Shown: one piece after another, positions 1-8,690 of the stretch
Layout: every line of letters starts with the position of its first letter
Numbering within the stretch: the first letter of the stretch is position 1
DNA from: Pseudorhodoplanes sp049324435
GTDB taxonomy: Bacteria; Pseudomonadota; Alphaproteobacteria; Rhizobiales; Xanthobacteraceae
Reading direction: 5' to 3'
DNA: 64,000 nt
NCBI GenBank assembly: GCA_049324435.1
Contig: JBMOOQ010000023.1
Location: 1 to 64,000, forward strand
Made by a program: the position numbers and the translations under genes
The notes under the pieces: model-generated
What the model was told of the DNA's origin: nothing
What the model saw: only the letters and a program-made list of their open reading frames with translations
The model's database searches: none

Positions 1-603
1 GCCGGTGCCGACGATATAGCAGGGCGGATGCGGCCGCTGATATGGCCGCGGCCACGGATTGAGGAAGCGGTAGGTATAGTGATTGCCGTAATGCGTGGTC
101 GGTCCATCCTCGGACCAGGCCTGCAGAATGATCTTCAGCGACTCGCGGAATTTCTCGCGCGCGGTCGCCGGGTTCACCGGGTTCGACCAGTATTCCATGC
201 CGGTGCCGAGCGGGAAGGCGACCTCGATGCGGCCCTTCGACATCACGTCGAGCACCGCATATTCCTCGGCCAGCCGGTTCGGCAGCATGAAGTTCGGCGG
301 CGTACCCCACACGCAGATGCGCACATTCTTGGTCTGCGCGACGAGCGAAGATGCGATGATGTTCGGCGTCGCCATCAGCGAATAGACGGTGTTGTGGTGC
401 TCGTTCACCACCACCGCGTCGTAGCCGAGCTGATCGGCCAGCACGAGTTCGCCGATATAGCGATTGTAGAGCTCATGTCCCTTGTCGGGATCGAAATACT
501 TGTTCGGAAAACTCACCCAGGTCGATTTGAACTCCTTGTGATTTTCAGGGAGGTAGGAATACGGCATGAAATGCATGACGTTGAAGCGAAGTGGCGCAGC
601 CAT
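1..603 (-). CDS. LLM-class flavin-dependent oxidoreductase, N-terminal part (runs off the window)
   Basis: Reading the minus strand from 603 gives an open frame of 201 codons that continues beyond base 1, beginning MAAPLRFNVMHFMPYSYLP. It has the look of the luciferase-like monooxygenase fold: an early strand with paired histidines (VVVNEHHNTVYS), then a strand ending in WGTPPNFMLPNRLAEE and the conserved VLDVMSKGRIEVAFPLG stretch that lines the flavin pocket in this family. An AAGGAG Shine-Dalgarno lies 9 bases before the chosen ATG. The family uses reduced FMN or F420 to oxidise small molecules. The substrate cannot be told, and the C-terminal half is missing from the window. Confidence 0.85.
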   Translation of the reverse strand, partial: MAAPLRFNVMHFMPYSYLPENHKEFKSTWVSFPNKYFDPDKGHELYNRYIGELVLADQLGYDAVVVNEHHNTVYSLMATPNIIASSLVAQTKNVRICVWGTPPNFMLPNRLAEEYAVLDVMSKGRIEVAFPLGTGMEYWSNPVNPATAREKFRESLKIILQAWSEDGPTTHYGNHYTYRFLNPWPRPYQRPHPPCYIVGTG

Positions 604-967
604 CGCATCGTTCTCCTTGGTATGGTCCTCGCGGGATCGCTCGTCCGTGAACCGGCGATGCGTTTTGTCAGGCTCTATGGCCCTTTTCCCTTCGCGAACA
701 TTCTGAGATTGGCGCGAAACCGAGTCAACGGCAGCGCCTGGCGGATCGGCCGGACTTTGTGCCGCAACAGGACATGCAAGGTTTCGCCAGCAAAACGCCG
801 GGCGTCATGCTCCTGCCCATGCTGCGCCTGTGGGATACAATCTCTCGCGCGACGCCTGACTGTGTCAGGAGGACGCCAACGCAAAGCAGCCATATTTGAG
901 GGGCAGTCAATTAACCGGTACCATCTGATGCGCTTTCCCCGAATCCCGGGGCAATGTAGAAGACCTT
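604..967. other. Intergenic stretch without a recognised gene
   Basis: This 364-base gap separates the minus-strand oxidoreductase from the plus-strand metal genes, so promoters for both directions should lie here. I see no convincing -35/-10 pair, no long palindrome and no coding frame that continues a known family. Open frames crossing it on both strands have no recognisable motifs. Confidence 0.5.
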
Positions 968-1372
968 ATGTCCATCCGGACTCTCGCACCGGCCGTCATG
1001 GCCCTCGCCGCATTGCTTCTGGTCGCGCTTGCGCCAACCGGCGCCGCTGCCCATGGCGGGGCTCCTCATGCCCATGCGCATTCAATCCCGCATGCAGGCG
1101 CAAGCGACGCGATCAAAGGCGCAGCGACCGCTGCGCCGGCTGAACTCCGCGCCCAGGCTCCAGTGCCGGCGGATCATCAGGCCGGCACCGATTGCGGCGA
1201 TCGCGGCTGCTGCAGCGCCGGACATTGCTCCGGCTGCGCCACAGCGATCGCGCCTGCATCCTGGACCTGCCTGCGCCTGGACTCCAACGTCCGTTTGCTA
1301 AGCCCGGATACGGTGCAGCCCTCGAGTCTCGCGCGCGAGGGGCCGCCGCGGCCTCCCAAATCCTTCGCCTGA
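968..1372 (+). CDS. Exported Cys/His-rich small protein next to metal efflux genes
   Basis: The product is 134 residues. It starts with a signal peptide (MSIRTLAPAVMALAALLLVALAPTGAAA), followed by a His-rich stretch (HGGAPHAHAHS) and a Cys cluster (CGDRGCCSAGHCSGC), and ends in a proline-rich tail (GPPRPPKSF). The His and Cys clusters suggest periplasmic metal binding. The layout resembles the short DUF2946-like proteins found beside heavy-metal transport genes; two clearer ones occur at 9735 and 12883, but this one aligns with them only in general plan. It lies 84 bases before the RND adaptor gene and is probably in the same transcript. No enzymatic function is suggested. Confidence 0.75.
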   Translation: MSIRTLAPAVMALAALLLVALAPTGAAAHGGAPHAHAHSIPHAGASDAIKGAATAAPAELRAQAPVPADHQAGTDCGDRGCCSAGHCSGCATAIAPASWTCLRLDSNVRLLSPDTVQPSSLAREGPPRPPKSFA

Positions 1373-1456
1373 ACGCCGCCCCCCGCGTTGCCTGACGCGG
1401 GACCGTCCGCCCCATGGGCGGGCGCCTGATCTCGTTCATGCGAAGGACAGCCCTCC

Positions 1457-3115
1457 ATGTTCCGCAATCGTCTGCCGGCATTCATCACCGCCGGATTCAT
1501 CATGATCCTCGGCGCTACCGGCATCCGCGCCCACGAGGGCCATGACCACGGGCCCGCAGCGCCCGCCGCTCCGGCAACCGTCGCGCCCCGCGGCGAAGCG
1601 CATTCCGAACGCTTCGAGGTGGTCGCAGTGGCGCAGGGCAAGACACTCACACTCTACCTCGATGACTTCAAGACCAACGCCCCGATCGAAGGCGCCGATA
1701 TCGAGGTCGAAATACCTTCCGGTCCGGCGAGCGCGAAGGCGCTCGGCAACGGCGTCTACAGCCTCGACGCACCATTCCTGCAGAAGGGCGGCCATATCGA
1801 TCTGATTGTGACCGTGAATGCAGGCGGCGAACCCGACATTCTGCCTGTGAGCTTCGACGTTCCCGTACCAAATGCCGTGGCCGCAAACGCCGCATCTGCG
1901 AAAAGCGGCGTGGCAATAATCCTCGCATCGCTGGCGCAATCGCCGCTCGCGACGGGTCTCGCCGGTTTCGTGCTTGGCGCGTTGCTGGTCGGACTGGTCC
2001 GCCGATCGCGGAGTGCGGCGGCTACAATCGCTTTGGCCGCACTGCTCGGTGTCGCCGAGGCGCGCGCGCACGAAGGCCATGACCAAGGTCCGGAACCCGC
2101 TGCTGCTGCGAGCGGTGGCGAACGCGCGCAACGCCAGCCCGATGGCGCCATATTCGTGCCGAAGCCGATCCAACGCATTTTCGGATTGCGTACGATCGAG
2201 ACCCAGTCCGGCCGCTTCGCACGGACGGTCGAACTGCCCGGCCGCATCATCCCCGACCCCAATGCCAGCGGTTATGTGCAGACCGCGGTAGGCGGCGTCC
2301 TGACGCCACCGCCGGGAGGCTTTCCGCGCCTCGGCACGCATGTGAAAGCGGGCGACATTCTCGCCTATGTCACGCCGCCGATCGCAGCCATCGACGTTTC
2401 CGACATGCGGCAGCGGCAGGGCGAACTCGACCAGCAGATCGCCATCGTGCAGCGCAGGCTGGCGCGGCAGGAGTCGCTCGTCACCAGCGGCGCAGTCGCG
2501 CGCACCTTGGTGGAAGAAACCCGTCTCGAACTCGAAGGGCTGAAGGACCGCAGAGCGGCGCTGGACAAGGTTCGCAGCGAGCCGGTGCCGCTGATCGCGC
2601 CGGTATCCGGCACGATCGCGGAGGGGACGCCAGTCACCGGGCAGATCGCGCAGAGCAACGCTATCGTCTTTCACATCGTGACACCGGAGAAACTGTGGGT
2701 CGAAGCGCTGTCGTTCGACACGGTCTCGGGGTCCGGCCGCGCTTCGGCCAAGACGGCGGGCGGCAAGCCGCTCGCGCTGACCTTCCGCGGCTCGGGCCTC
2801 GCCGACCGAAGCCAGTCGATCCCGGTGCATTTCTCGATTGATGACGGCGGGAAAGGGCTGCGCGCCGGGCAATTCGTCACGGTCTTCACCGAAACCGGAG
2901 ACGAGCGGTCCGGGGTCGCCGTGCCGCGGACCGCCGTGGTGCGCGCTGCCAACGGTCAGGATTTCGTGTTCGAGCACACCACTGCCGAACGCTTTGAGCC
3001 GCGTCCGGTCCGGATCGAGCCGCTCGATGCGGAGCGCGTGCTGGTCGCCGCGGGTCTCGATCCCGGAAAGCGGATCGTGGTGCAGGGCGCCGAACTGCTC
3101 GATCACGTGCGCTGA
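1457..3115 (+). CDS. Efflux RND periplasmic adaptor (CzcB/CusB-like) with an extra N-terminal module
   Basis: This 552-residue protein is the adaptor linking an inner-membrane RND pump to an outer-membrane channel. The C-terminal 340 residues are a normal membrane-fusion protein: a lipoyl-like half near residues 265-310, a helical hairpin (RQRQGELDQQIAIVQRRLARQ), the second lipoyl half (PLIAPVSGTIAEGTPVTG) and beta-barrel domains. Unusually, it is preceded by about 200 residues containing a signal peptide, HEGHDHG at 26-32, an Ig-like beta domain (about 52-136), a hydrophobic segment (about 152-181) and a second signal-like stretch ending in HEGHDQG at 205-211. It lies 12 bases before the pump gene. 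Metal efflux is inferred from the histidine motifs and the pump type. Confidence 0.9.
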   Translation: MFRNRLPAFITAGFIMILGATGIRAHEGHDHGPAAPAAPATVAPRGEAHSERFEVVAVAQGKTLTLYLDDFKTNAPIEGADIEVEIPSGPASAKALGNGVYSLDAPFLQKGGHIDLIVTVNAGGEPDILPVSFDVPVPNAVAANAASAKSGVAIILASLAQSPLATGLAGFVLGALLVGLVRRSRSAAATIALAALLGVAEARAHEGHDQGPEPAAAASGGERAQRQPDGAIFVPKPIQRIFGLRTIETQSGRFARTVELPGRIIPDPNASGYVQTAVGGVLTPPPGGFPRLGTHVKAGDILAYVTPPIAAIDVSDMRQRQGELDQQIAIVQRRLARQESLVTSGAVARTLVEETRLELEGLKDRRAALDKVRSEPVPLIAPVSGTIAEGTPVTGQIAQSNAIVFHIVTPEKLWVEALSFDTVSGSGRASAKTAGGKPLALTFRGSGLADRSQSIPVHFSIDDGGKGLRAGQFVTVFTETGDERSGVAVPRTAVVRAANGQDFVFEHTTAERFEPRPVRIEPLDAERVLVAAGLDPGKRIVVQGAELLDHVR

Positions 3116-3127
3116 GGGAGCGAACCG

Positions 3128-6100
3128 ATGTTCACCTTCCTCGTCACCCAATCGCTGCGCAACCGGATGCTGGTGCTCGCGCTGAGTGCGGCGCTGATGG
3201 CGTTCGGCGGCTATACCGTCACCAAACTTCCGGTCGATGTGTTTCCGGACCTGAACAAGCAGGTCGTCACCATCATGACCGAAGCGGAGGGCCTCGCGCC
3301 GCCGGAAGTCGAGCAGCTCGTCACCTTCCCGATCGAGACGCAGATGAACGGCGTACCCGGCGTTGCGCGCGTGCGCTCGGTCTCCGGCGTCGGCCTGTCC
3401 TTCGTCTATGTCGAGTTCGACTGGTCGAACACCGACATCTACCGCAACCGGCAACTCGTCTCCGAGCGCCTCAACCTGATGCGCGAGCAATTGCCCGCCA
3501 ACGTGACTCCGATGATGGGGCCGATCGGCTCGATCATGGGGCAGATTCTCCTGGTCGCTGTCACCAGCGACCGCGCGACTCCGATGGAATTGCGCGAGGC
3601 GGCCGATTTCACCATCCGCCCGCGCCTGCTCAGCATCCCGGGTGTCGCTCAGGTCATTCCGATCGGCGGCGAGGTCCGGCAATACCGGGTGTCGCCGCAC
3701 CCTCCGGCGCTCCGCGCGCTCGGCATCACCTACGAGCAGGTCGAGAAGGCGCTCGCGTCGTTCGGCAGCAATGCCGCCGGCGGCTTCACCGATCTCAATT
3801 CGCGCGAATATCTGATCCGCAATATCGGACGTACCACGAGACTCGACGATCTCCGTAACATGGTCGTCGCCAAGCTCGATGGCAAACCGATCTTTCTGCA
3901 TCAGGTTGCGACCGTGGAATATGCCGCGCGTACCAAGCGCGGCGACGGCGGCTATATGGGCGCGCCTGCGGTGCTGGTGTCTGTCGAGAAGCAGCCGAAT
4001 GTCGACACCGTGACACTGACACGCAAGCTTGAAGAGGCCCTGAAGGAGCTGAACGCGGCTCTGCCGCACAACATCAAGGCGGATCAGATCGTGTTCCGCC
4101 AGGCCAATTTCATCGAGACATCGATCAGGAACGTGCAGACCGTGCTGCTTGAGGCCTTCCTCGTGGTTGCCGTAGTGCTGTTCCTGTTCCTGATGAACTG
4201 GCGCACCACGGTCATCTCGCTCACCGCAATCCCGGCCTCGATCCTGATCACGGCCGTGGTGTTCTACTTCGCCGGTCTCTCGATCAACACCATGACGCTC
4301 GGCGGCATCGCGATCGCGATCGGCGAGCTGGTGGACGACGCGGTGGTGGGCGTTGAGAACATCTTCCGGCGATTGCGCGAGAACCGCGCACTCGGCAACC
4401 CGCGCTCGGTTTTCGACATCGTTGTCAGCGCCTCGCAGGAGGTGCGCTCGGGCATCGTCTACGCCACAATGATCATCGTGCTGGTCTTCGTGCCGCTCTT
4501 CGCGCTCGGTGGCATCGAGGGCCGGCTATTTGCCCCGCTCGGGGTCGCCTACATCGTCTCGATCCTGGCGAGCCTCGTGGTTTCGATCACGCTGACGCCG
4601 GTCATGGCCTATTACATGCTGCCGGGGCTCAGGAGCCTCGATGAGCATGAAAGCTGGCTCGTCCGCGTGCTGAAGCGGTGGTATGGCGCAGCGCTGGCGG
4701 GCGCCTACGATAACGCCAGGCTGATCCTCGGCGTAACACTGATCCTTGTGACCGGCGCGGGTGCCGCAGCCCTCACCTTGCCGCGCGCGTTCCTGCCGCC
4801 GTTCAACGAGGGCACCTTCAACATTCTGGTGCAGTTCAATCCGGGCGTATCGCTCGCCGAATCCAATCGCGTCGGCACCATCGCCGAAAAGCTGATCATG
4901 CAGGTCCCGGACGTGAAGTCGGTCGGCCGCAGAACCGGCCGCGCCGAACTCGACGAGCATGCCGAGGGCGTTCATGTGAACGAAATGGAGGTCGATCTGC
5001 ATCCGTCCTCACGCCCGAAGACGGACATCGTGTCCGACATCCGTGCCCGGCTTGCAGTGCTGCCGCTGTCGGTGAATGTCGGACAGCCGATCGCGCATCG
5101 GCTCGATCACATGCTCACCGGCATCCGATCCGAAATCGCGCTGAAAATCTTCGGCGACGATCTCGACACCATGCGGACCAAGGCTGAGGACTTGCGAGCG
5201 AGGCTCGCCGCCATTCCCGGACTGACCGACGTGCAAGTGGAAAAGCAGGTTCGCATTCCGCAGCTTGAAATCCGCGTCGATTACGGCCGCGCCGCGCTCT
5301 ATGGCGTGCAGCCGGCCGCCGTGGTCGAACAGCTGAGCCGCCTGTCGAACGGCCGCGTGGTGTCGCGCGTGATCGACGGCTACCGCCGCTTCGATGTCGT
5401 GATGCGATTGCCGGACAGCCTGCGCACCACGCAGGGGCTCGGCGACCTTCTGATCGAGACGCCATCGGGATGGATTCCCGCGCGGCAGATTACGGAGATC
5501 AAGGAGACCACCGGCCCCAATCAGATTCTGCGCGAAAACGGACGGCGCCGCCTCGTCGTGCTCGCCAACAGCGACGGCAAGGCCGACATGGCGAAGCTCG
5601 TGGAGGACATTCGCGGCGTGATTGCGGATACGAAAATGCCGGACGGCACCTTCGTCAGTCTGGAAGGCACATTCCAGGCGCAGGAGCAGGCGGCGCGCAC
5701 CATCGGCCTGCTGTCTGCCGTGTCGCTGCTTCTGATCTTTGCGATTCTCTACAGCCGATACAGGTCGGCGGCGCTGTCGCTGATCATCATCGGCAGCGTG
5801 CCGCTCGCTTTGATCGGATCGGTCGCGGCGCTGTGGCTGGCCGGCCAGCCGCTCTCGGTCGCAAGCATGATCGGCTTCATCACGCTGACCGGAATCGCGG
5901 CCCGCAACGGTATCCTGAAGATCAGTCACATCATCAATCTGCATATCCACGACGGGATGCCGTGGGGCCGCGCGCTCGTCACACGCGGGTGCCTCGAACG
6001 CATGACGCCGGTGCTGATGACGGCGCTCTCGGCCGGTGTCGCGCTCGTTCCGCTGATGATCGATCCGGCAAGCCCCGGAAAGGAAATTCTGCACCCGGTC

Positions 6101-6265
6101 GCGGTCACGATCTTCGGCGGATTGATCAGCGCGACGCTGCTCGATGCGTTCGTCACGCCGCTCTTGGTGATCGCCTTCGGCCGCAACGCGGTCGAGCGGC
6201 TCAGGAACAGAGGATCTGAATCCGGTGCGCCCTCTCATGCGGCCTCATCGACACTGTCCTATTAA
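3128..6265 (+). CDS. Heavy-metal efflux RND pump, CzcA/CusA family
   Basis: At 1045 residues this has the full length of an HME-RND inner-membrane pump, which exports metal ions using the proton gradient. The N-terminus (MFTFLVTQSLRNRMLVLALS) is the first transmembrane helix, followed by the KLPVDVFPDLNKQVVTI porter start and two large periplasmic loops with TM segments 2-6 and 8-12. The fourth TM helix carries the proton-relay acids in GELVDDAVVGVEN (residues 399-411). This differs from the DFG...DG...EN pattern of CzcA itself, so the metal cannot be assigned safely; copper/silver or divalent metals are both possible. It follows the adaptor gene closely. No outer-membrane channel gene is present nearby. 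Confidence 0.93.
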   Translation: MFTFLVTQSLRNRMLVLALSAALMAFGGYTVTKLPVDVFPDLNKQVVTIMTEAEGLAPPEVEQLVTFPIETQMNGVPGVARVRSVSGVGLSFVYVEFDWSNTDIYRNRQLVSERLNLMREQLPANVTPMMGPIGSIMGQILLVAVTSDRATPMELREAADFTIRPRLLSIPGVAQVIPIGGEVRQYRVSPHPPALRALGITYEQVEKALASFGSNAAGGFTDLNSREYLIRNIGRTTRLDDLRNMVVAKLDGKPIFLHQVATVEYAARTKRGDGGYMGAPAVLVSVEKQPNVDTVTLTRKLEEALKELNAALPHNIKADQIVFRQANFIETSIRNVQTVLLEAFLVVAVVLFLFLMNWRTTVISLTAIPASILITAVVFYFAGLSINTMTLGGIAIAIGELVDDAVVGVENIFRRLRENRALGNPRSVFDIVVSASQEVRSGIVYATMIIVLVFVPLFALGGIEGRLFAPLGVAYIVSILASLVVSITLTPVMAYYMLPGLRSLDEHESWLVRVLKRWYGAALAGAYDNARLILGVTLILVTGAGAAALTLPRAFLPPFNEGTFNILVQFNPGVSLAESNRVGTIAEKLIMQVPDVKSVGRRTGRAELDEHAEGVHVNEMEVDLHPSSRPKTDIVSDIRARLAVLPLSVNVGQPIAHRLDHMLTGIRSEIALKIFGDDLDTMRTKAEDLRARLAAIPGLTDVQVEKQVRIPQLEIRVDYGRAALYGVQPAAVVEQLSRLSNGRVVSRVIDGYRRFDVVMRLPDSLRTTQGLGDLLIETPSGWIPARQITEIKETTGPNQILRENGRRRLVVLANSDGKADMAKLVEDIRGVIADTKMPDGTFVSLEGTFQAQEQAARTIGLLSAVSLLLIFAILYSRYRSAALSLIIIGSVPLALIGSVAALWLAGQPLSVASMIGFITLTGIAARNGILKISHIINLHIHDGMPWGRALVTRGCLERMTPVLMTALSAGVALVPLMIDPASPGKEILHPVAVTIFGGLISATLLDAFVTPLLVIAFGRNAVERLRNRGSESGAPSHAASSTLSY

Positions 6266-6279
6266 ACGGGAGACTGAAA

Positions 6280-6678
6280 ATGCCGTTGAAGATCCTCGCA
6301 GTCGCAATCGGCCTCGCATTTGCTCTGCCCGGCGCATCCCATGCGCAGCACAAGCAGCACGACCATGCCTCGCATCCCGACAAGGGCCGGAATGGCGGGC
6401 AGATGGTCTCGGCTGGAGACTTCCATATCGAGCTTATCGCTAACGACGGCGTCGTCGATGTTTATGTCAGCGACCACGATGACAAGCCGGTCAAGATTGC
6501 CGGATTCAAGGGTCTTGCAATCCTGTCGGTCGGCGGCAAGAGCCAGCGCATCACGCTTGAGGTGGTCGCCGATGGCAGCAGGCTGACCGGCAAGGCCGGC
6601 GGCGCGCTGCCGGACCAGCCGAAAGGCGTCGTGCAGATCACGCCGCCCAATGGCAAGACGGTGTCGGCAAAGTTCTGA
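6280..6678 (+). CDS. Small periplasmic protein of the metal efflux cluster
   Basis: A 132-residue protein with a signal peptide (MPLKILAVAIGLAFALPGASHAQ), then HKQHDHASH, a likely metal-binding histidine run, and a compact beta-rich domain (GGQMVSAGDFHIELIANDG, VDVYVSDHDDKPV). It begins 14 bases after the pump stop codon, so it is probably cotranscribed and may deliver or buffer metal for the efflux complex. That role is inferred only from location and histidines. A GC-rich inverted repeat without a T-tract (about 6698-6722) follows and could act in termination. Confidence 0.8.
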   Translation: MPLKILAVAIGLAFALPGASHAQHKQHDHASHPDKGRNGGQMVSAGDFHIELIANDGVVDVYVSDHDDKPVKIAGFKGLAILSVGGKSQRITLEVVADGSRLTGKAGGALPDQPKGVVQITPPNGKTVSAKF

Positions 6679-6731
6679 GTGAGGAAGCCGCATCCGGGGC
6701 GCGCGCCATGCGCCCCGGAAGCCGCAGATCG

Positions 6732-7691
6732 CTACGCTGCTGCGCGCAGCGGCAGGCAGGCTTCCGCGATCGCCGCAATATGGCGATGGTCGGTGCCGCA
6801 GCAGCCGCCCATGATATTGAAGCGGGTACCCAGCGGGCCGCGCAGATGAGCATAGCGGCGGCCGAGATCGACTGGATCGCCGATATCGAGATCGGTCGAA
6901 TTGTCGAGTTCGGCATGACTGCGCGTCGATGCATTGGCGCGCAGGCCGCGCAGGCGCTTCACCCATGCTTCGCCCTTGTCCAATGCATCGGCGAAGTGAG
7001 TGGGGTGCGCGCAGTTGATCATGTAATAAGCCGGGGCGCCCGATGTCGCATCGTCGGTTTTCTCGATCGCTTCGCGCAGCGTTTCGCCGCTCGGCAGGCG
7101 GCCGTCCGTCTCGGTGGTGAAGGAGATCACCACCGGCATCTCCACCGCCGTCGCCGCGCGCGCGATGCCGATCGCCTCGCCGGAATGCGTCATGGTGAAG
7201 GCACTGATCATGTCGGCTTCGGTGTCTGCGAACAGGTCGCACTGGAAGGCGTGATAGCGCATCGCCTCGGCTCCGCTCATCATGCGGTCCGGGGAATAGC
7301 CGTCGCCGCGCGGCCCGATATTGCCGGAAATCGGCATCGGGCATTGCGGGGTTTCGTGTTCGGTACGGAGCGCGGCCAGAAGTGCGATGCTCTTGCGGTT
7401 CAGGGTGATAAGGTCCGCGGGCGAAATGCCGAGCTTGGCACCCCAGTCCGGGCTGGCGCGCCACGACGCGCTTTCCAGAATGAAGCCGGCCTTGCGCGCC
7501 TTGGCGATCGCGATGTGACGCAGAAAATAATCGCGCAGGCGCCGTTCGCCGTCATCGGTCGCGTGCAGCGTGATCGACGCAAAGTGCGGCAGTTCGACGC
7601 CCTCATTAAAAATCAGAGTGGTCTCGAGCCCGGAATCGGTCAGGAATGTCCTGTCGCCGAGTTGCGGCAAATTGGTGCGATACTTCGCCAT
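6732..7691 (-). CDS. Homocysteine S-methyltransferase family protein
   Basis: The protein starts at MAKYRTNLPQLGDRTFLTDS; the in-frame upstream ATG is rejected because a GGAAGGA Shine-Dalgarno sits just before the ATG at 7691. It gives 319 residues, the usual length for stand-alone zinc-dependent methyltransferases such as MmuM/BHMT. The three zinc-binding cysteines are visible: INCAHPTHF in the middle and GGCCGTDHRHI near the C-terminus. The family transfers a methyl group from S-methylmethionine, SAM or betaine to homocysteine to make methionine; the donor here is not determined. It is transcribed away from a TetR gene with a palindrome between them. The bordering metal genes point no particular way. 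Confidence 0.9.
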   Translation of the reverse strand: MAKYRTNLPQLGDRTFLTDSGLETTLIFNEGVELPHFASITLHATDDGERRLRDYFLRHIAIAKARKAGFILESASWRASPDWGAKLGISPADLITLNRKSIALLAALRTEHETPQCPMPISGNIGPRGDGYSPDRMMSGAEAMRYHAFQCDLFADTEADMISAFTMTHSGEAIGIARAATAVEMPVVISFTTETDGRLPSGETLREAIEKTDDATSGAPAYYMINCAHPTHFADALDKGEAWVKRLRGLRANASTRSHAELDNSTDLDIGDPVDLGRRYAHLRGPLGTRFNIMGGCCGTDHRHIAAIAEACLPLRAAA

Positions 7692-7748
7692 CGCGATGTC
7701 CTTCCTCTGGAAACAATGAGCCGACACAGGCAAGCAGGTCGGCCGGCT

Positions 7749-7769
7749 TTATTGGTCGCGCCGCAATAA
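7749..7769. promoter_or_regulatory. Inverted repeat between the methyltransferase and TetR genes
   Basis: TTATTG and CAATAA (7749-7754 and 7764-7769) form a perfect palindrome around a 9-base centre. The symmetry continues outward as GGC/GCC at 7745-7747 and 7771-7773 with one mismatch. It lies between two divergent promoters, about 60 bases upstream of the methyltransferase start, the right size and place for a TetR-type operator. Binding by the neighbouring regulator is an inference. Confidence 0.4.
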
Positions 7770-7917
7770 GGCCAGGTTCACGCGCTCGCCACCGGGAGCG
7801 TGGTGCAGGCAAAATCAAGTCGGGGATTTCGTAGCCTCTGCAATGCCTTACGGGCGACTCCAAGGCAGGGAGCCCGGCCGCCACAACGCGACAACCGGAC
7901 TCGTGGTACAGTCACGC

Positions 7918-8547
7918 ATGCTTGATGAACCCAAAGCCCCAAAGCGCGGCGACACCCGCGAGCGCCTGCTGGCGCTGGCCGAGGAAGCCGTGCTGGCGAA
8001 AGGCTTCGCCGGCACCTCGATCGACGAACTGATCGCGGCTGCCGGTATCACCAAGAGCGGCTTCTTCTACCATTTCAAGGACAAGGCCGAACTCGCCAAG
8101 GCGCTGCTGGTTCGCTACCTCGAACATGACCGGCAGGTGCTGGACGAATTGTTCAACCGTGCCGACGAGCTGAACGAAGACCCACTGCACGGCTTCCTGG
8201 TCGGACTGAAACTGTTCGCAGAGATGATGGCGAACATGACCGAGGTGCATCCCGGCTGTCTCGCTGCGTCCTTCGTCTATCAGGATCAGCTTTTCAATCG
8301 CGAGGTGCGCGACCTCAACGCCGAGGGCATCCTGCGCTGGCGCAGACGGTTCCGCGAACGCTTCGATCTGATCGCGAAAAAATATCCGCCGCGCGAGGGC
8401 GTCGATCTCGACGCGCTGTCCGATATGGCAGCGACACTGATCGAGGGCGCCCTGATCCTCTCGCGGGCGCTGCGCGACCCGAAGATCCCGTCGCAGCAGA
8501 TCATGCTGTATCGCGATTTCGTGCGGTGTGTGTTTACACTGGGGTAG
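7918..8547 (+). CDS. TetR/AcrR family transcriptional regulator
   Basis: A 209-residue regulator is obtained by starting at MLDEPKAPKRGDTRERLLAL; an upstream in-frame ATG would add 25 residues that do not look like a TetR N-terminus. The helix-turn-helix is clear (GTSIDELIAAAGITKSGFF followed by YHFKDKAELAKALL). The remaining residues are the helical ligand-binding domain, with MTEVHPGCLAASFVYQDQ in the middle resembling TetR members with a TetR_C_16/YcdC-like C-terminus. It is divergent from the homocysteine methyltransferase gene and may control it. The ligand is unknown. Confidence 0.9.
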   Translation: MLDEPKAPKRGDTRERLLALAEEAVLAKGFAGTSIDELIAAAGITKSGFFYHFKDKAELAKALLVRYLEHDRQVLDELFNRADELNEDPLHGFLVGLKLFAEMMANMTEVHPGCLAASFVYQDQLFNREVRDLNAEGILRWRRRFRERFDLIAKKYPPREGVDLDALSDMAATLIEGALILSRALRDPKIPSQQIMLYRDFVRCVFTLG

Positions 8548-8644
8548 CCGCACGGTCATGCGCGGGCATAGCCGTCGAAGACGGCGTCATCGACGCCTTT
8601 TGACCCGCGCATCCATCTGACAGCAACTCATACGAAGGAGATGG

Positions 8645-8681
8645 ATTGCCGGGTCACGCCGCTTCGCGGCGGCCCGGCAAT
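8645..8681. repeat. Dispersed palindrome, ATTGCCGGG type, copy 1
   Basis: ATTGCCGGG (8645-8653) pairs with CCCGGCAAT (8673-8681), and inside it GCCGC/GCGGC (58-62 and 66-70 of the same line) closes a TTC loop. The same palindrome with compensating changes occurs at 42931-42965. It sits just after the last codon of the YcnI-PCu(A)C gene, where it may also aid termination. Confidence 0.7.
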
Positions 8682-8690
8682 GACTCCCGG

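Noticed and set aside
1436..4069. Very long open frame on the minus strand opposite the RND genes
   Set aside because: It lies opposite two clear genes, lacks any family motif, and is rich in Arg, His, Asp and Gly as expected from the antisense of high-GC coding DNA.
7692..7917. SAM- or SAH-binding riboswitch before the homocysteine methyltransferase gene
   Set aside because: The leader was compared by eye with remembered SAM-II and SAH motifs and no match in conserved loops was found; only an inverted repeat is reported.
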